A stretch of DNA of 44,312 bases from Aquidulcibacter sp. (GCA_027532555.1 JAPZTJ010000012.1:1-44312); one strand, 5' to 3'. Counted from the first letter of the stretch, positions 27,040 through 35,944 are shown. Notes: generated from the letters alone by a model not told the origin. Made by a program: numbers and translations.

Positions 27040-27828
27040 ATGCTGATTCTTCTCTCCCCCGCAAAAAACCTCAATTACGAGCCGGTGTCGCCAGACCTGC
27101 CAGCCACCAAGCCACGCTTGGAAGCTGATATCGCAACGCTTGCCAAAGTAACGGCCAGATTGAAGCGATCTGACATCGCCAATCTGATGCATTTGTCTGA
27201 CAATTTGGCAGATTTGAACTACCAGCGTTTTCAAGCGTTTGACCCGGGCCTCGATGGGCCTGAGGTGTTGCAAGCCGCTTTGGCGTTTAATGGCGATGTC
27301 TATCAGGGCCTACAGGCGCGCGATTTAAGCGCCGAGGATTTGAATTGGGCACAAGACCATGTGCGCATCCTGTCGGGCCTCTATGGCCTATTGCGTCCGC
27401 TCGACGTCATCGCGCCTTACCGTTTGGAGATGGGCACACGCCTGAAGACCCGACGCGGCGATAGCCTCTATGACTTTTGGGGCGACCGCTTGTCCAAAGC
27501 TCTGAATAGCGACTTAGCCGGCCAAACCGCCCCAATCGTTTTGAACCTTGCCTCGACCGAATATTTCAGCGCAGTTTCCAAGAAGGCGCTGCAGGCCCAG
27601 GTCATCACGGCGAACTTCAAAGAGATCAAGGATGGTGAGGCCCGGGTATTGAGCTTCTATGCCAAGCGAGCACGCGGCACGATGGCGCGGTTCTGCATTG
27701 AAAATCGGATCACCGATCCCGAGGGCATCAAGGCTTTCGACAGGGATGGCTATCGCTATGACCCGGTAAGTTCCAAACCGGATTCATTGGTGTTCTCGCG
27801 CCCACAGCCACCGGGCAAGGTGGGCTGA
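27040..27828 (+). CDS. yaaA: Peroxide stress protein YaaA
   Basis: A DNA-binding protein of the YaaA/DUF328 family, which in E. coli lowers free iron under peroxide stress. The 262-residue product has the N-terminal M-L-I-L-L-S-P-A-K-N-L, the F-N-G-D-V-Y-Q-G-L segment, HVRILSGLYGLLRPLD, Y-R-L-E-M-G-T-R-L and a final F-D-R-D-G-Y-R-Y. Length and motifs match the family. A patatin gene follows after 5 bp, so the two are likely one operon. Confidence 0.95.
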   Translation: MLILLSPAKNLNYEPVSPDLPATKPRLEADIATLAKVTARLKRSDIANLMHLSDNLADLNYQRFQAFDPGLDGPEVLQAALAFNGDVYQGLQARDLSAEDLNWAQDHVRILSGLYGLLRPLDVIAPYRLEMGTRLKTRRGDSLYDFWGDRLSKALNSDLAGQTAPIVLNLASTEYFSAVSKKALQAQVITANFKEIKDGEARVLSFYAKRARGTMARFCIENRITDPEGIKAFDRDGYRYDPVSSKPDSLVFSRPQPPGKVG

Positions 27829-27833
27829 ACATC

Positions 27834-28868
27834 ATGGCCAAGCCTGCCCTCAATATCGCGCTGCAAGGTGGTGGTTCTCACGGGGCGTTTGCGTGGGGGA
27901 TTTTGGATGGGCTCCTCGAAGAAGACAGGTTTGACATTGCCGCCATCACCGCAACCAGCGCCGGGGCGATGAATGCAGTGGTCTGCGCCCATGGGCTGCG
28001 GACCGGCGGGAACGCTGGTGCGCGCGAGGCGCTGGCGCGCTTTTGGCAGAAAATCAGCACGACGCGCGGCCCCTTTAGCCCAGTCAGCCTAAACGCCATC
28101 CGCAAAGCCTTTGACCCATTTGGGCTGTTTAAGGCAGCCAGCTTCCAGTGGTTTGACGCGCTGACAAGTGTGGCGAGCCCCTATGAGTTTAATCCTTGGA
28201 ATTTCAACCCCTTGCGCGATAGTCTTCAGGACGTGGTTGACTTTGAGGGCCTCACAAAAGATCCACCTTTCAAGCTTTTCATCGCCGCAACCAATGTCAA
28301 AAGTGGGCGAGCAAAAGTGTTTCGTACCCATGAAGTTAGCGCCGATGTGACCTTGGCTTCGGCCTGCTTGCCCTATTTGTTTCAAGCAGTGGAAGTAGAT
28401 GGGGAAGCCTATTGGGATGGCGGCTATATGGCCAATCCAGCACTTTGGCCTCTCTTCTATGAAGCGGGCCTACCCGACGACGTTCTCCTATGTGCGTTGA
28501 ACCCACAGACACTCGACACCGTGCCAAAGACCAGTGCGGCGATCATGGACCGCTTGAACGAAATTACCTTCAACGCCAGCTTGATCGCAGAATTGCGCGC
28601 CATCGCCTTTGTCCAGCGCCTCTTAGAGGATGAGGAGATGGGCGATAAATTGAAGGACCGCTATCGGGACGTGAAAGTTCACGCCATCAAGGCCGATGAC
28701 GCGCTGAAGGGCTTAGGTGCCGCCAGCAAATTCAATACCGATTGGGACTTTCTAACCGGCCTACGCGATCAAGGACGAACCGCTTGGCAAGCATGGTCCA
28801 GCCAGTGTGGCACAGCGGTCGGTCACCACAGCACAGTCGACTTAGCAAAAGACTTTCTCGACCGCTAG
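27834..28868 (+). CDS. Patatin-like phospholipase family protein
   Basis: A serine acyl hydrolase-like protein of 344 residues. The N-terminus has the oxyanion motif L-Q-G-G-G-S-H-G-A-F and the nucleophile elbow T-A-T-S-A-G-A-M-N-A, in which the first Gly of the usual G-x-S-x-G is Ala. The dyad Asp is in W-D-G-G-Y near residue 197. The rest is helical and resembles other alphaproteobacterial patatins. It is probably cytoplasmic or membrane-associated, acting on acyl esters of lipids. The stop codon overlaps that of the convergent MFS gene in CTAG. Confidence 0.9.
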   Translation: MAKPALNIALQGGGSHGAFAWGILDGLLEEDRFDIAAITATSAGAMNAVVCAHGLRTGGNAGAREALARFWQKISTTRGPFSPVSLNAIRKAFDPFGLFKAASFQWFDALTSVASPYEFNPWNFNPLRDSLQDVVDFEGLTKDPPFKLFIAATNVKSGRAKVFRTHEVSADVTLASACLPYLFQAVEVDGEAYWDGGYMANPALWPLFYEAGLPDDVLLCALNPQTLDTVPKTSAAIMDRLNEITFNASLIAELRAIAFVQRLLEDEEMGDKLKDRYRDVKVHAIKADDALKGLGAASKFNTDWDFLTGLRDQGRTAWQAWSSQCGTAVGHHSTVDLAKDFLDR

Positions 28869-30130
28869 GCTTTGCTATCGTCGACCTCTTCGCCTTCCAC
28901 CAATACCCGGCCCTTGGTCTCTGGTAAGAAGGCGATGGCGATGAGCGCTAAGACCACTAACGGCATAATAGCGATCAGAGCGTGGCCAAGGCCCCCTAAG
29001 ACTGGGATGAGGAAAGCGACCAAACTCCCGCCCACGATCGCGCCACTACTGGCCCCGATTTCAGATGTGCCGGCAACAGTGGCGCGCGCCTTTGTGGGGA
29101 TGAGTTCGGTCATCGTGGCGCGAAGCGCAACAGACGCTGCAAACCAGGCCATATAGCCAATGCTCAACGACGCGCCGACTAGGCCAAACTGGCTGCTACC
29201 ATAGACGCCAGAAAGTCCAAGGACACACATTAGCGTCGCGATCAGCGCCACCGGTTTACGTCCAAAGCGATCCGCCAATCGCCCGCCGAGGAAGGTTCCT
29301 GCAAGACCAATCAGCCCAGCAGCAAACGAAACCAAAGCGACTTGGCTTGGCTCCCATTTCGCTACCGACTGCAGATACTGGGAATTGTAAGACAAAGCGG
29401 GCGAGATCGGCAGCCAGAACAGGAAATAAGCAATCCCAATCAAAATCACGGGGCGACGATGGGTGCGGATCAGCGCAAACGGATCGGCTTGCTTGGCTTG
29501 AGTTGCCGCGACAAAGGCAGCACTTTCGGGCAGTGCCAACCGCCAGATGATGGACAAAAGTGCCGGCACCGCGCCTGCTGCATACATCCAGCGCCACGCA
29601 TCAGGCTGGTCGGCAAAGGTGCCATAGACGACCAAGGCCACACCATCGCCAGACGCCCCTAACAGTGCCAACAACCCCAGCATCCAAGCCCGCGCGCGTG
29701 CAGGGGCTGCCTCTGCCAACAGCACCACGGCTAACAATTCGTCGACCATCGTGAACAAGCGGGTGAAAAAGAGGCCTGTCGCCAACATTGCTGCATTTTG
29801 AGCAAACGCGGTCAGCAATGCCGATGCCGAGAACCCCAAAATGGCTGCCAAGAAAAGCGGCTTTCGCCCGATCCTGTCGGCCATCAAGGTCAAGATCACG
29901 GCTGGGATTGCCCCAGCTTTGGCAAGGGTGCCGATTAAGACCGAGGTCTGATCATTATAGCCAAAGGCCTGTTGGAATTGAGGGAGGGCAAGGGTGGATA
30001 GTTGAAAGTCATACCGGCTGGCCATAAAAGCGGTGCCAACCACAAACAGCAGGAACCAGACGTCCTTCTCAATCTTCGGGCGACCGCTTTTGTCCGGCGA
30101 AGTCGACCTAGGTGGTGCCTCGGCACGCAT
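28865..30130 (-). CDS. MFS transporter
   Basis: A 421-residue major facilitator with about 12 membrane helices. The loop 2-3 motif is A-D-R-I-G-R-K-P and the symmetrical loop 8-9 motif is A-D-R-F-G-R-K-P, as in the sugar/metabolite:H+ symporter branch. A central cytoplasmic loop (LPESAAFVAATQ) separates the halves, and LPETKGR near the C-terminus is typical of that branch. The N-terminus is a polar stretch of about 20 residues. The substrate cannot be read. Confidence 0.9.
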   Translation of the reverse strand: MRAEAPPRSTSPDKSGRPKIEKDVWFLLFVVGTAFMASRYDFQLSTLALPQFQQAFGYNDQTSVLIGTLAKAGAIPAVILTLMADRIGRKPLFLAAILGFSASALLTAFAQNAAMLATGLFFTRLFTMVDELLAVVLLAEAAPARARAWMLGLLALLGASGDGVALVVYGTFADQPDAWRWMYAAGAVPALLSIIWRLALPESAAFVAATQAKQADPFALIRTHRRPVILIGIAYFLFWLPISPALSYNSQYLQSVAKWEPSQVALVSFAAGLIGLAGTFLGGRLADRFGRKPVALIATLMCVLGLSGVYGSSQFGLVGASLSIGYMAWFAASVALRATMTELIPTKARATVAGTSEIGASSGAIVGGSLVAFLIPVLGGLGHALIAIMPLVVLALIAIAFLPETKGRVLVEGEEVDDSKA

Positions 30131-30261
30131 TTCAATTCCCCCAGCTTTTGTGGTTATCAGGCGAGCTGTCCACTTTTATAGGCCACTTGATTTCATCCCT
30201 AACCCTAGCTTGGTTCTTTGGTACTTGTCTCCTGCCAAAACCGTCCGAAGACTGCAAAGTT

Positions 30262-30927
30262 CTAGTCTATCGGCCGGAAACACTCTGCGTCATCGTGACT
30301 GACCTTATTGACCCGATCGCTGACTTGTCGTGGCACCATAAGCCCATCAAGTGGCGGAATTAAAAGCTGTTTTAGGGTCTCGGACGGGGTGCTGGCCTTT
30401 AGCCAAGTTTGCCAATCATTCGGCTCGATCACAACGGGAAAACGGTCATGCAGATTTCGAAAATCCTCTGTTGCAGCCGTGGTGATAATGCTCATGGACA
30501 AGAGAAGTCCACCTTCCTCGTCCTTAGCAGCCTCCCATAGGCCCGCAAAGGCGACTGGCTTCCCGTCTGGCCGGGCAATGAAGTAAGGCGTGCGCACCTT
30601 GCCCTCGCGCTTCCACTCATAAAAGCCATCTGCGGGGACCAAGCAGCGCTTGCGAGCAAAGGCGGCACGAAATGCGGGCTTATCAGCGACCGTCTCTCCA
30701 CGAGCATTGAACAAAGGCCCTGTCGGCGGGTCCTTGGCCATCCAAGCCGGTCGCAGCCCCCAGCGGGCTTGCAAGATCCGGGTATCGCCTGCTTTGCCAA
30801 TCGCAACCATCGGGGCAAGCTGGGTTGGGGCTACGTTCCAACGAGGGGCCAGATTCGGCCTGTCAGCCGACCCGAACAGGGTCGCCATCGCATCTACCGG
30901 CAATGTTACGGCATATCGTCCACACAT
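30262..30927 (-). CDS. SRAP/YedK family protein (abasic-site DNA-protein crosslink)
   Basis: A protein of the SOS response-associated peptidase family that shields abasic sites in single-stranded DNA by a thiazolidine crosslink through Cys2. From the ATG at 30927 the product begins M-C-G-R-Y-A-V, which puts the catalytic Cys at position 2 after Met removal and fixes the start; the frame extends three codons upstream. It has N-V-A-P-T-Q, F-N-A-R-G-E-T, GFYEWKRE and the active-site L-H-D-R-F-P-V-V-I. It is 221 residues long, normal for YedK. It is divergent from a Nudix gene with only 23 bp between start codons. Confidence 0.94.
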   Translation of the reverse strand: MCGRYAVTLPVDAMATLFGSADRPNLAPRWNVAPTQLAPMVAIGKAGDTRILQARWGLRPAWMAKDPPTGPLFNARGETVADKPAFRAAFARKRCLVPADGFYEWKREGKVRTPYFIARPDGKPVAFAGLWEAAKDEEGGLLLSMSIITTAATEDFRNLHDRFPVVIEPNDWQTWLKASTPSETLKQLLIPPLDGLMVPRQVSDRVNKVSHDDAECFRPID

Positions 30928-30953
30928 GGCTTCCATGCTAGCACAAAGCCATG
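30925..30953. promoter_or_regulatory. Nested dyad between divergent SRAP and Nudix start codons
   Basis: CATGGCTT and AAGCCATG form an 8-bp inverted repeat whose ends contain the start codons of both divergent genes. Its centre holds the 8-bp palindrome TGCTAGCA on nearly the same axis. With 23 bp between the starts there is no room for two ordinary promoters outside coding sequence. The symmetry could be an operator or an accident of the codons. Confidence 0.4.
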
Positions 30954-31403
30954 ACCCTGGAAGCCAAGCCTATCCCCGTCCCTGCGGTTGGTATCGTCTG
31001 TCTTAACGACGATGGCCACGTCCTCTTGATCCGTCGCGGCACGCCTCCTCGGCAAGGGGATTGGTCTATTCCCGGTGGCAAGCTGGAATGGGGCGAAAAG
31101 GCAATTGACGCAGCCTTGCGGGAATTGGCGGAAGAAACTGGCGTCACGGCTGAAATACTTGGCCTGATCGACGTGGTGGACGGTATTTTCACCAGCCGCA
31201 GCACGGGCGAAGTTACACGCCATTATGTGCTGATCGACTATGTGGCCCGCTATCAATCAGGGGCAGTTATGGCGGGCGATGACGCCAGCGAGGCGCGCTT
31301 CGTGGCACTTGATACGCTCGAAAGCCATGGTTTATGGGACGAAACCACCCGGATCATTCACGCAGGCCACCGCCTCTGGCGCGCGGCACACGGCCCGAAT
31401 TAA
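30951..31403 (+). CDS. NUDIX hydrolase
   Basis: A 150-residue pyrophosphohydrolase. The Nudix box reads G-G-K-L-E-W-G-E-K-A-I-D-A-A-L-R-E-L, continued by A-E-E-T-G. The N-terminal strand V-P-A-V-G-I-V-C-L-N-D-D-G-H and the H-Y-V-L-I-D-Y strand fit ADP-ribose- or nucleotide-type Nudix enzymes. The substrate is not predicted. It starts 23 bp from the divergent SRAP gene, without a usual Shine-Dalgarno site, so leaderless translation is possible. The stop overlaps that of the convergent GT-C gene (TTAA). Confidence 0.9.
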   Translation: MTLEAKPIPVPAVGIVCLNDDGHVLLIRRGTPPRQGDWSIPGGKLEWGEKAIDAALRELAEETGVTAEILGLIDVVDGIFTSRSTGEVTRHYVLIDYVARYQSGAVMAGDDASEARFVALDTLESHGLWDETTRIIHAGHRLWRAAHGPN

Positions 31404-33016
31404 GGATTACGCTCGCACAATTGATCCTTCGGCCGCTCGCCCTTCAAGCGCCAGGCGAATTGGCGATAGCCCAAAGGCTTGTCAAAGCGATAATGCTTAC
31501 CAAACCAAGCATCGAAGTCAGGATCTTCGCGAAGATAAGTCAAGGTATTGAAGCTGACTAATCGATTGGCAAAGACGCGACCATATTCCTCAATCACGAC
31601 ATCAGGCGGACGACAGGTCAAGTCGGCGACATATTCGCGCCGCACCCGGTCAAGCTCCATCTTGCGGAAGGCTTCTTTCTTCGGGTCCATTTGGGGAGCT
31701 TCCAGACCGACCAGCATCCACATGCCATAATGGCGCGAAATGATGGGCCGTTCGAGAATCCGCACGATATAGAACGCATGCTCCGGCGAAATGGACAGGA
31801 TGGCGATCCGGCTATCTTGCGGTTCATTCTTCACAAACTTGCGCAAGGTCGGGAAAACCGGTTGACCCTTTGTCAAAAGCACGCGGTTGATTGGCTTATA
31901 GATGGCTTGATGGGACAGGATGGCTAGCCCAACAGCGGCAAGGACTGCCACCGCCCACCGACGCTCCGCCACCATTTTGGCACCAATGCTTACTACCAGC
32001 ATTAGCGATAGGCCTTGCGCTGCCAGCATATGATAGCGCCAGCCCTTCATCTGCAGCCATATTGCCAACAGCATGGCCGTTAGAGTGACCAAGAAGCCTA
32101 GCGTGAGTGAACGCTTATCCCAAGCCAGTAGCGCCATAACAAAGGGCACAATGGCAAAACTAGTCGTGCCTAAAATGAAGCTCAAGCGCTTGCTGGGTGC
32201 AAGCTGCATGACGGGTCCAAAGTTAGAATAAGCCACCATCACCATGGGCACGATGCGCGAAAAGAAGTCCTGCGCAAATAGTAACAATGCGACGGTGTAA
32301 AGCACTGCCGCGGCACCAAGACCCAAGGTTTCAAACCGAATTGGCCGATAGGCGCGGCGCAGTCGCGCCATCATGCACCCTTCAATCAACAATGGAACCA
32401 GCACAAAAACGTGCTTGAGTGCAAAGCCATAAGCTGAGAATGCCAGCGTAATCAAAAGGGCCGCGGAGGAAATCGGCTTGCCTTCCATTCGGGCAACCGC
32501 CAACGTTGTCCAAAGGACAGAAGCGACAAAGAACGCATGCTCCCGCTGCCCCGTCTCACCCAAAGGCAAGATTAGATAGGATATGGCCATAGCGAGCAGA
32601 ATGACCTGACGTTGGCCAAGCGAAATCAAGTCGCGCGTCAGGCTGTTGAACGCCCACAACGCCGCCATTGCCAACCCTGTAACGCCGACAGCCAAGACTT
32701 GATAAGGTGTAACCCCCAGCATCTGGCCGAGATAATGCCAAGGCAATGCCGCCCAGAACCACAAAGGTGGATTGGTCTCAATCACATCTTGATAAATGAC
32801 TTTGCCTTGCGCGACTTGTTCCGCGACATACAAGCGCCAGACGATATCGCCAGTCGGGGTCAGCTGCAGCATCGCCCACAGCCCAGCAATTAGAATCCCG
32901 GCCAGGGCCAGACTGAACAAAGCCGTCGCGGTCGTTTGAGACCAAGTGGCCGACCGAGAGCCGGACAAGAGAGACGAGGTAAGTGTCATGGGCGACCGAG
33001 CTGTAACTGGTTTCAT
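31400..33016 (-). CDS. GT-C-type membrane glycosyltransferase-like protein (paralogue 1)
   Basis: A polytopic inner-membrane protein of about 538 residues with around ten membrane helices and a soluble C-terminal domain. The first periplasmic loop, near residue 75, carries Y-Q-D-V-I-E-T-N-P-P-L-W-F-W, which fits the acidic motif of GT-C enzymes that transfer sugars from polyprenyl-phosphate donors. The C-terminal part has ILSISPEHAFY and F-D-A-W-F-G-K-H-Y-R, also found in the protein at 33970-35526, so the two are paralogues. The start is uncertain: ATG codons at 33016 and 32989 both lack a clear ribosome binding site, and the frame extends to 33121. Confidence 0.75.
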   Translation of the reverse strand: MKPVTARSPMTLTSSLLSGSRSATWSQTTATALFSLALAGILIAGLWAMLQLTPTGDIVWRLYVAEQVAQGKVIYQDVIETNPPLWFWAALPWHYLGQMLGVTPYQVLAVGVTGLAMAALWAFNSLTRDLISLGQRQVILLAMAISYLILPLGETGQREHAFFVASVLWTTLAVARMEGKPISSAALLITLAFSAYGFALKHVFVLVPLLIEGCMMARLRRAYRPIRFETLGLGAAAVLYTVALLLFAQDFFSRIVPMVMVAYSNFGPVMQLAPSKRLSFILGTTSFAIVPFVMALLAWDKRSLTLGFLVTLTAMLLAIWLQMKGWRYHMLAAQGLSLMLVVSIGAKMVAERRWAVAVLAAVGLAILSHQAIYKPINRVLLTKGQPVFPTLRKFVKNEPQDSRIAILSISPEHAFYIVRILERPIISRHYGMWMLVGLEAPQMDPKKEAFRKMELDRVRREYVADLTCRPPDVVIEEYGRVFANRLVSFNTLTYLREDPDFDAWFGKHYRFDKPLGYRQFAWRLKGERPKDQLCERNP

Positions 33017-33215
33017 TCTGAGAAGGTTGTCGGAATTGAGGGCGCGCTGTAGCAGTTCCCATGCCAAGCTAGAACAGCGACAACTGCGTAACTTGGCTAA
33101 ACCAGCCCTTTTTATGAGCAAAAATGTGCTGCCTTGGCAGGTGGTGCATAAAATTGCAGCTAGAACTGACTTGTTAATCCACTGTCACATAGTGCTTTGC
33201 TAAGGGAGCACACTT

Positions 33216-33983
33216 ATGACCATCCTTGTTTCGGGTGGCAGGGAGCCCGCGTGCATGGAACGTTCCGCCTATACTGAAATGGCAGCCATTGACGAAAATC
33301 ATTGGTGGTACCGCGCCCGTCGGCGCATTGTGGCTGAAATGATCACCCAACATATTGCCAAGCGCCCCAATTTGGCGATTGCTGAAATTGGCTGCGGCAC
33401 TGGCTCTAACCTGCCCGTCCTAACGCGTTTTGGCCAAGTGACAGCTGTCGAGCCCGATGCCGATGCGCGGGCATATGCAGCCACACGTGCAGATGCGACG
33501 GTGCTGGAAGGCCGATTGCCAGATGGCTTGCCGCTGGTGGAGAACAGCCTAGACCTTGCTGTCATGTTGGATGTGCTAGAGCATGTCGACGATGATGTCG
33601 CTGCGCTTAAGGCTGTGGCCAAAAAACTAAAGCCAGACGCCAGCTTTCTTTTGACGGTGCCCGCTATGCCGTCCTTATGGAGCCCGCATGACGAGGAGCA
33701 TCATCATAAACGGCGCTATACGGCCCAGACGCTTCGTGCCGCTATTGAATCTGCTGGCCTAAAAGTTGAGATGATGAGCTATTTCAATACCTTGTTATTT
33801 CCCATGATTGCCGGGGTACGGTGGCTCAAAAATCTTACCGGCAGCAAAGCAGTTGATACAGGTATGCCATCAAACTGGCTCAATAAGCTGCTTGAAACGA
33901 TTTTTGCGTTTGAGCGTCACCTGATTGGCCGCCTGCCCCTGCCCTTGGGCGTGTCGTTAGTCGTGATTGTTAAGGCCGCTTAG
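33216..33983 (+). CDS. Class I SAM-dependent methyltransferase
   Basis: A 255-residue methyltransferase of the UbiE/Methyltransf_11 type. A short N-terminal E-N-H-W-W-Y-R-A-R-R segment, common in methyltransferases near glycan genes, is followed by the SAM motif A-E-I-G-C-G-T-G-S-N, the acidic V-E-P-D and M-L-D-V-L-E-H-V-D-D. The H-D-E-E-H-H-H-K-R-R-Y stretch resembles methyltransferases acting on lipid-linked or polyprenyl glycans. GGGAG 7 nt before the ATG at 33216 supports this start, although the ATG at 33255 (M-E-R-S-A-Y) fits the family N-terminus better. It lies between the two GT-C paralogues, on the opposite strand. Confidence 0.85.
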   Translation: MTILVSGGREPACMERSAYTEMAAIDENHWWYRARRRIVAEMITQHIAKRPNLAIAEIGCGTGSNLPVLTRFGQVTAVEPDADARAYAATRADATVLEGRLPDGLPLVENSLDLAVMLDVLEHVDDDVAALKAVAKKLKPDASFLLTVPAMPSLWSPHDEEHHHKRRYTAQTLRAAIESAGLKVEMMSYFNTLLFPMIAGVRWLKNLTGSKAVDTGMPSNWLNKLLETIFAFERHLIGRLPLPLGVSLVVIVKAA

Positions 33984-35526
33984 GCGCTGGACTACACATT
34001 TCTGGTGGTGGAACTGCGCGATTTAAGCGCCGGATTGGGTAGCGCCCAATGTTACGCTCGACACGATAATGAGTCTCAAACCAAGCCTTGAAGGCTGGAT
34101 CTTCGGTAAGATAAGCAATCGAGTCAAATCGTATCGGATTTGGCGTTCTAACGTAACCGACCTCTCCTATGATTAGGTTTGGTCGACTGCATTGAATATC
34201 TTCAATAAATTCCGCTCTTACACGCTCTTTTTCAACCTTGCGGACGGCTTCCAGCTTGGGATTTTGGTTCAGTGTCAAAAGTCCTGGCACCATCCACATC
34301 GAATAATAACGTGACCAATAGGTGCGGCCAGCTTGGGCGAGTGGATAAAACGCATAGTCTGGCCCGATCGAAAGGATGAATATCCGGCTATCTTCGGGCT
34401 CTTTGGCGATAATCGACTTTATGAGCGGTTCAACCACCTCGCCTCGCGATCTGACAGAGTCAATGGCTGGCAAGGCAACAACGCTCCAAATCAAAGTCAG
34501 CGCTGCCACAATCGGCAATACCACCCTTGTCCCCGTTTCTTGTTTGAAAAGAAGTTGATGGAGGATCATGATGGATAGCATGGCAGACAGGCCATGGGCG
34601 GCAACAAAATGATAGCGCCAGCCCTTTTGCTGAAACAGTACGATGGCGAGACACACGACGATGGCAATCGCAATCGCGACAAAAAAAGGCCTGCGTTCTT
34701 TGGTCATAACCATGAGGGCCATGGGGACAAAGACAAATAGGCATTGCGTCGCCAAGTGAACCTTGCGCTCCAGTGATGAGAAACCATTCCAAGGTCCAAA
34801 AGCAAAATAAGTCGTTTGGACCAAGGGCAACATGCGCGTAAGAAAATCCGGTGTGAATTTCCAAACAGCGAGGCCATAGGCAATTGCGCAAACTGCCAAC
34901 GTTATGTTTTCAGGCCGAAATGGCCTCCAAGCCCGCTTTTGCCGCCACAGCAGCCACGCTTCTAAGACGATCGGCAAGAGGACAAAATAATGTTTGAGAG
35001 CAAAGCCATAAGCACTCATTACGCCCACCAAGATGGCCATAGGTAGCGCAACCTTTGCGCCATCTAAGCGGGCGCACAGCAAGGCGATCCACATGCCGCA
35101 GGCCATCAACAAGGACTGCTCGCGCTGGCCAAGGTCTCCCACGCTGACTAAGCTTAAGGCAAAAAGAAATGCAAAAGCGGCAGCTGCTGCCGCAGACGGT
35201 TCCAGTGTCTTTTTCGCGAGATGAAACACGATGAAGGTCGCTGAAACAATCCCAGCTACATTCATCGCAATGAGTGCATGGTACGGTAAAATCGGCGAGT
35301 TCTGAGCCAGCCAAGCTGCAGGTAGTGCAGCCCAAAACCAAAGAGGTGGATTCACCTCCAATACATCGCGATACATGTGTTTGCCGGCCAACAGACCATC
35401 AGCAATGTGAAGACGCCACAAAATATCTGGCACCGGCAACACGACGAGGGCCAAAACCAAGCCCAACACAACAACTGCTGCTCCGGCAAAAAGATAAAAG
35501 GTAGAAAGACGCTCAACTTTTGCCAT
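33970..35526 (-). CDS. GT-C-type membrane glycosyltransferase-like protein (paralogue 2)
   Basis: A polytopic membrane protein of 518 residues, the third gene of a GT2-GtrA-GT-C operon. The first periplasmic loop has M-Y-R-D-V-L-E-V-N-P-P-L-W-F-W, the GT-C-like acidic motif. About ten helices follow, then a C-terminal soluble part with ILSIGPDYAFYP and F-K-A-W-F-E-T-H-Y-R shared with the gene at 31400-33016. In Gtr systems the third gene transfers the sugar from undecaprenyl phosphate to an acceptor on the periplasmic side, and this protein takes that place. The ATG at 35526 overlaps the gtrA end by 14 bp; a GTG at 35532 is also in frame. The end overlaps the methyltransferase 3' end by 14 bp. 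Confidence 0.8.
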   Translation of the reverse strand: MAKVERLSTFYLFAGAAVVVLGLVLALVVLPVPDILWRLHIADGLLAGKHMYRDVLEVNPPLWFWAALPAAWLAQNSPILPYHALIAMNVAGIVSATFIVFHLAKKTLEPSAAAAAAFAFLFALSLVSVGDLGQREQSLLMACGMWIALLCARLDGAKVALPMAILVGVMSAYGFALKHYFVLLPIVLEAWLLWRQKRAWRPFRPENITLAVCAIAYGLAVWKFTPDFLTRMLPLVQTTYFAFGPWNGFSSLERKVHLATQCLFVFVPMALMVMTKERRPFFVAIAIAIVVCLAIVLFQQKGWRYHFVAAHGLSAMLSIMILHQLLFKQETGTRVVLPIVAALTLIWSVVALPAIDSVRSRGEVVEPLIKSIIAKEPEDSRIFILSIGPDYAFYPLAQAGRTYWSRYYSMWMVPGLLTLNQNPKLEAVRKVEKERVRAEFIEDIQCSRPNLIIGEVGYVRTPNPIRFDSIAYLTEDPAFKAWFETHYRVERNIGRYPIRRLNRAVPPPEMCSPAPKRP

Positions 35527-35944
35527 GATCACCTAGGTCGGGATTGGAGGTCTGGTCTGCATAGACCCAGAAATTAAAGAAGAGGAAATTCGTACCGGCG
35601 ACAATTACCATCACAATAGCCGACACCACTAAATCGGGCAGATCATAGAGTTTGGTATTGGCTTGGCTGATGAGGGCCGCGATCAAAAAGCCAACCCCTA
35701 CGGCAATCAAATAGCGCCACAAGGTACCAGGCTTTGTCTCGCGATGGCCAAAGGTGAACTTACCATGCGCAGAATACTGGAACAAAAGGGCTGCGCCATA
35801 AGCGAGATTGGACGAGAAAAAGCGTACCAATCCCAGATAGACCATCAAATTATAGACAATGATATAAACGAGAGAGGTCAGCCCACCGGCCAAGGCATAG
35901 CGTAATCCCAAGATTGCTTTCGCGCGAAATTCAGCCCCGGTCAT
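35513..35944 (-). CDS. GtrA family membrane protein (polyprenyl-linked sugar flippase-like)
   Basis: A 143-residue protein with four membrane helices of the GtrA-like family, which is thought to flip polyprenyl-phosphate sugars across the inner membrane. Family features are L-R-Y-A-L-A-G-G at the first helix, an A-Y-G-A-A-L-L-F-Q-Y-S-A-H-G-K-F-T-F segment and T-N-F-L-F-F-N-F-W-V-Y near the end. The ATG at 35944 lies inside the 3' end of the GT2 gene (14-bp overlap), and its own 3' end overlaps the GT-C gene by 14 bp. This indicates tight translational coupling. The longer frame to 36019 lies wholly in the GT2 gene. Confidence 0.9.
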   Translation of the reverse strand: MTGAEFRAKAILGLRYALAGGLTSLVYIIVYNLMVYLGLVRFFSSNLAYGAALLFQYSAHGKFTFGHRETKPGTLWRYLIAVGVGFLIAALISQANTKLYDLPDLVVSAIVMVIVAGTNFLFFNFWVYADQTSNPDLGDHGKS

